A program made the position numbers and the translations under genes. The notes under the pieces are model-generated. The model did not search any database, was not told where the DNA came from, and was given only the letters and a program-made list of their open reading frames with translations. 25,025 bases of DNA. Source: Desulfobacterales bacterium. GTDB taxonomy: Bacteria; Desulfobacterota; Desulfobacteria; Desulfobacterales; JAHEIW01. The DNA is taken from contig JAQYWI010000064.1 in NCBI GenBank assembly GCA_030145015.1, forward strand, positions 1 to 25,025, in the 5' to 3' direction. Positions 22,800 through 25,025 of the stretch are shown in pieces (position 1 is the first letter of the stretch; the number at the start of each line of letters is the position of its first letter).

Positions 22800-22906
22800 G
22801 GGCAGCACGCCCCGCATTGTTCTTTTCAGCTGAGCGTCGAGGGATGGAATATTTCGGGGGATTTGAGAACTATTGGGAGTAAGGCGTCGCCACAGGGGAT
22901 GGTAAA

Positions 22907-23401
22907 ATGCGCAAGAATGGTTTTGATTTTATCATTGAGTTCCTGGCTTATTTGGCGGGTATTATCCTTCTGATGATAACATTTGCTGTCACCGGTTCGG
23001 CTTTGGTGCGGTATCTGGGTTTCCGGGCGCCCATCTGGACGCTCCAGTATACCGAGTACGGCCTGTTGTGGTTCACCTTCCTGGGGGCCGCATGGCTTCT
23101 GAGAGAAGAGGGACACATCCGGATCGATACCGTTATTTCACGGCTTTATGCAAAGGCCCGCCGCAAAGTGGAAATCATTGATGATATCTTAGGGTTTATT
23201 GTTTCCATCACCATTTTTTGGTTCGGTAGCCTTCACACAATCGATCTTTACCAACGCGGAATCATGGAAGTGAAAGGCGTCATCGTCCCAAAATTTCCGT
23301 TTTTTCTGATTATCCCTTTAGGGGGTCTGGCCCTTTCCCTTCAGTTTGTTCGCAATTTCTTAAAAAAAATCAGATCCAAACCCGGCCGTGGAGAAGATTA
23401 A
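22907..23401 (+). CDS. dctQ: TRAP transporter small permease subunit, DctQ family (system 2)
   Basis: 164-aa inner-membrane protein with four predicted helices, paralogous to the DctQ of system 1: WTLQYTEYGLLWFTFLGAAWLLREEGHIRIDTVI parallels WAIQFTEYALLWMTLLGTAWVLKKQRHVSVDLL in the first copy (compare residues about 40-75). QRGIMEVKGVIVPKFPFFLIIPLG is also shared. It lacks the long hydrophilic tail of copy 1. The Shine-Dalgarno (AGGGG before ATG 22907) is modest. It assembles with the DctM encoded 48 bp downstream. Confidence 0.92.
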   Translation: MRKNGFDFIIEFLAYLAGIILLMITFAVTGSALVRYLGFRAPIWTLQYTEYGLLWFTFLGAAWLLREEGHIRIDTVISRLYAKARRKVEIIDDILGFIVSITIFWFGSLHTIDLYQRGIMEVKGVIVPKFPFFLIIPLGGLALSLQFVRNFLKKIRSKPGRGED

Positions 23402-23449
23402 TTGATAGTCTCTGTTTGGGTTAATTAAACCGGAGGCACAGGTACGGAT

Positions 23450-24763
23450 ATGGAGTGGTGGGCGACATTGATGTTTTTAATCGGGGGCTTGATATTTTTC
23501 CTTGCCCTGGGTGTCCCCATCGCTTTTGCATTTCTGCTGATTAATTTCATCGGGGCGTACATTTTTATGGGAGGGCTGGATGGCGTAAGCCTTTCCGTAC
23601 AGCAGATATTTACATCCCTGGTCAGCTTCGCATTGGCCCCCATCCCGCTTTTTGTTTTTATGGGTGAGCTGATGCTGCATTCCGGCATGGCCAAGCGCAC
23701 TCTGGATGTGTTTGATAAACTGATCGGAAGGCTGCCGGGCCGGCTGAGCCTGATTGTCATCACCGGCGGCGCCCTGTTTTCGACCTTGAGCGGGTCCACC
23801 ATTGCCAATACAGCCATGCTGGGGCAGATCATGGTGCCTGAAATGCGGGCGCGCGGGTATAAAAACCCGATGATCTTAGGCCCTATTGTGGGAGTAGGCG
23901 GACTGGCGATGCTCATTCCGCCCAGCGCTCTGGCAGTGGTTTATGCGAGTCTGGCGCAGATATCAGTGGGAAAGGTCCTGATCGCGGGGGCCGTACCCGG
24001 TTTCATGCTGGCGGTGCTGTATGCCCTCTATGTATTTGGAAGATCGCGCCTAAACCCTTCAATCGCACCTGCTTATGAGGTTGAACATCACACGCTTTCG
24101 GAAAAGCTTTCGGAATTTACGAAATACGTCCTGCCGCTGGGGTTCATTTTTTTTCTGGTCCTCGGTTTTATTTTTCTCGGTATTGCGACGCCCACCGAAG
24201 CCGCATCCACGGGGGCGATTGGTTCGATTATTCTGGCATGTTGCTACAAAAAGTTTAATTTAGCAATTTTGAAAAAGTCCCTTCAGGGCACCCTGCAGGT
24301 CTCGGTGATGGCTTTTATGATTATTGCCGCCTCCAAGACGTATAGCTCTATTCTCGCTTTTACCGGGAGCACACAGGGACTTGTCAGTCTTATCAGCGAC
24401 ATCCAAATGTCGCGAGTTGTGGTTCTGATCGGGATGATGTTGATACTGATGATACTGGGCACCTTCATGGAACAGGTATCCATGATGATGATCACGATTC
24501 CGATTTACATGCCGATCATCGAGGGCCTCGGGTATGACCCGATCTGGTTTGCCATTCTGATGCTCCTGAATCTGGAGATGGCCATGTCGACACCGCCCTT
24601 TGGGATCCTTCTTTTTGTGATGAAAGCGTCGGCGCCGCCGGGTACGAAACTGGGAGAGATATGCCTGGCAGCCGCGCCGTTTCTCGTCTGCGACCTGATC
24701 GTCATGATCATCCTGATTGCGTTTCCTTCAATTGTCCTGTTTTTGCCTGCATTAATGCATTAA
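23450..24763 (+). CDS. dctM: TRAP transporter large permease subunit, DctM family (system 2)
   Basis: 437-aa transport subunit, colinear with the DctM of system 1. The same motifs recur: APIPLFVFMGELMLHSG, TLSGSTIANTAMLGQIMVPEM, GPIVGVGGLAMLIPPSALAVV, and LEMAMSTPPFGILLFVMKA, with about 12 predicted helices. Shared MEWWA starts and equal length support recent-to-moderate duplication of a whole dctPQM set. A CCGGAGG lies rather far (about 13 bp) before ATG 23450. The gene ends 5 bp before the terminal repeat element of the window. Confidence 0.95.
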   Translation: MEWWATLMFLIGGLIFFLALGVPIAFAFLLINFIGAYIFMGGLDGVSLSVQQIFTSLVSFALAPIPLFVFMGELMLHSGMAKRTLDVFDKLIGRLPGRLSLIVITGGALFSTLSGSTIANTAMLGQIMVPEMRARGYKNPMILGPIVGVGGLAMLIPPSALAVVYASLAQISVGKVLIAGAVPGFMLAVLYALYVFGRSRLNPSIAPAYEVEHHTLSEKLSEFTKYVLPLGFIFFLVLGFIFLGIATPTEAASTGAIGSIILACCYKKFNLAILKKSLQGTLQVSVMAFMIIAASKTYSSILAFTGSTQGLVSLISDIQMSRVVVLIGMMLILMILGTFMEQVSMMMITIPIYMPIIEGLGYDPIWFAILMLLNLEMAMSTPPFGILLFVMKASAPPGTKLGEICLAAAPFLVCDLIVMIILIAFPSIVLFLPALMH

Positions 24764-24768
24764 CCTTT

Positions 24769-25023
24769 TAGAACCTATCTCAAAAATGCATCTAATACCC
24801 GATGGCGGCGTTGCCCCGCTGATGTATGCGGGATTTCACATCTGTTTTTATGAACATTAAGGAGTTCATCAAACCGCCTTAAAATGCTCACATACTTACA
24901 TGTATGCTGCGCTTTTGCGTCGGCTTGCGCCTTGATGCATACATTAATCTGCTTAGATTAGACATGTAATCCCGCTTTAGCGGGGCCCTTGGGCATGATC
25001 TGCGATTTTTGAGATAGGTTCTA
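24769..25023. repeat. MITE-like long hairpin element (long form)
   Basis: 255-bp relative of the element at 16039-16184. Ends TAGAACCTATCTCAAAAAT (24769-24787) and its exact complement (25005-25023) are 19-bp inverted repeats. The central apex CATAC-TTACAT-GTATG (24891-24906) is homologous to the apex of the short copy, as are GCGTTGCCCCGC and the CTCACATACTT region. It carries extra inserted DNA and a CCCGC-TTTA-GCGGG hairpin near 24971. TA is present at both outer ends. No gene lies in it. Confidence 0.8.
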
Positions 25024-25025
25024 AT

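Overview
The window looks like chromosomal accessory DNA from a strictly anaerobic bacterium, most likely a Desulfobacterota (Deltaproteobacteria) sulfate reducer or syntroph. The gene types support this: several TRAP transporters for organic acids, molybdopterin and iron-sulfur enzymes, a corrinoid reductive-dehalogenase-like protein, a UroD-type methyltransferase, and many dispersed intergenic inverted repeats. The assignment rests on gene content and style only. No rRNA, tRNA or CRISPR array was seen.

Layout. (a) 1-2300: a RAYT/IS200-like transposase gene framed by a perfect 15-bp inverted repeat, then a hypothetical protein and a small lipoprotein. (b) 2311-6783, minus strand: a ferredoxin-like electron-transfer subunit, a cytoplasmic molybdopterin oxidoreductase and a UroD-family methyltransferase. 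They are separated by two repeat elements (2991-3270 and 5465-5756). (c) 6784-7146: divergent control region with two twin hairpins and a sigma70-like promoter carrying a perfect 17-bp palindrome. (d) 7147-14275, plus strand: GntR/FCD regulator, TAXI-type TRAP receptor, fused TRAP permease, malate/lactate-dehydrogenase-like protein 1, ACMSD-like amidohydrolase, malate/lactate-dehydrogenase-like protein 2. (e) 14277-16184: a foldback repeat, a membrane-anchored RdhA-like corrinoid iron-sulfur protein, and a hairpin-forming MITE-like element. (f) 16203-24763: M24-family protein, D-2-hydroxyacid dehydrogenase, and two complete DctP-DctQ-DctM TRAP transporters in tandem. (g) 24769-25023: a second, longer copy of the MITE-like element.

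How it may work together (inference). Three TRAP systems import organic acids using ion gradients. Three NAD-dependent 2-hydroxyacid dehydrogenase homologues (two of MDH/LDH type, one of D-isomer type) would interconvert 2-hydroxy and 2-oxo acids. The amidohydrolase could decarboxylate or hydrolyse an intermediate, and the M24 protein could cleave a C-N or related bond. The UroD-like, RdhA-like and molybdopterin enzymes suggest removal of methyl, halide or similar groups from the imported compound. The GntR/FCD regulator beside a divergent control region is a plausible sensor. The substrate cannot be read from the sequence. The co-location, and the unusual residues shared by the two MDH-like paralogues, make this a candidate uncharacterised catabolic island.

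Dispersed repeats occupy most of the larger intergenic gaps. Two of them supply the stop codon of the adjacent gene, and one separates the two probable subunits of the molybdopterin enzyme.
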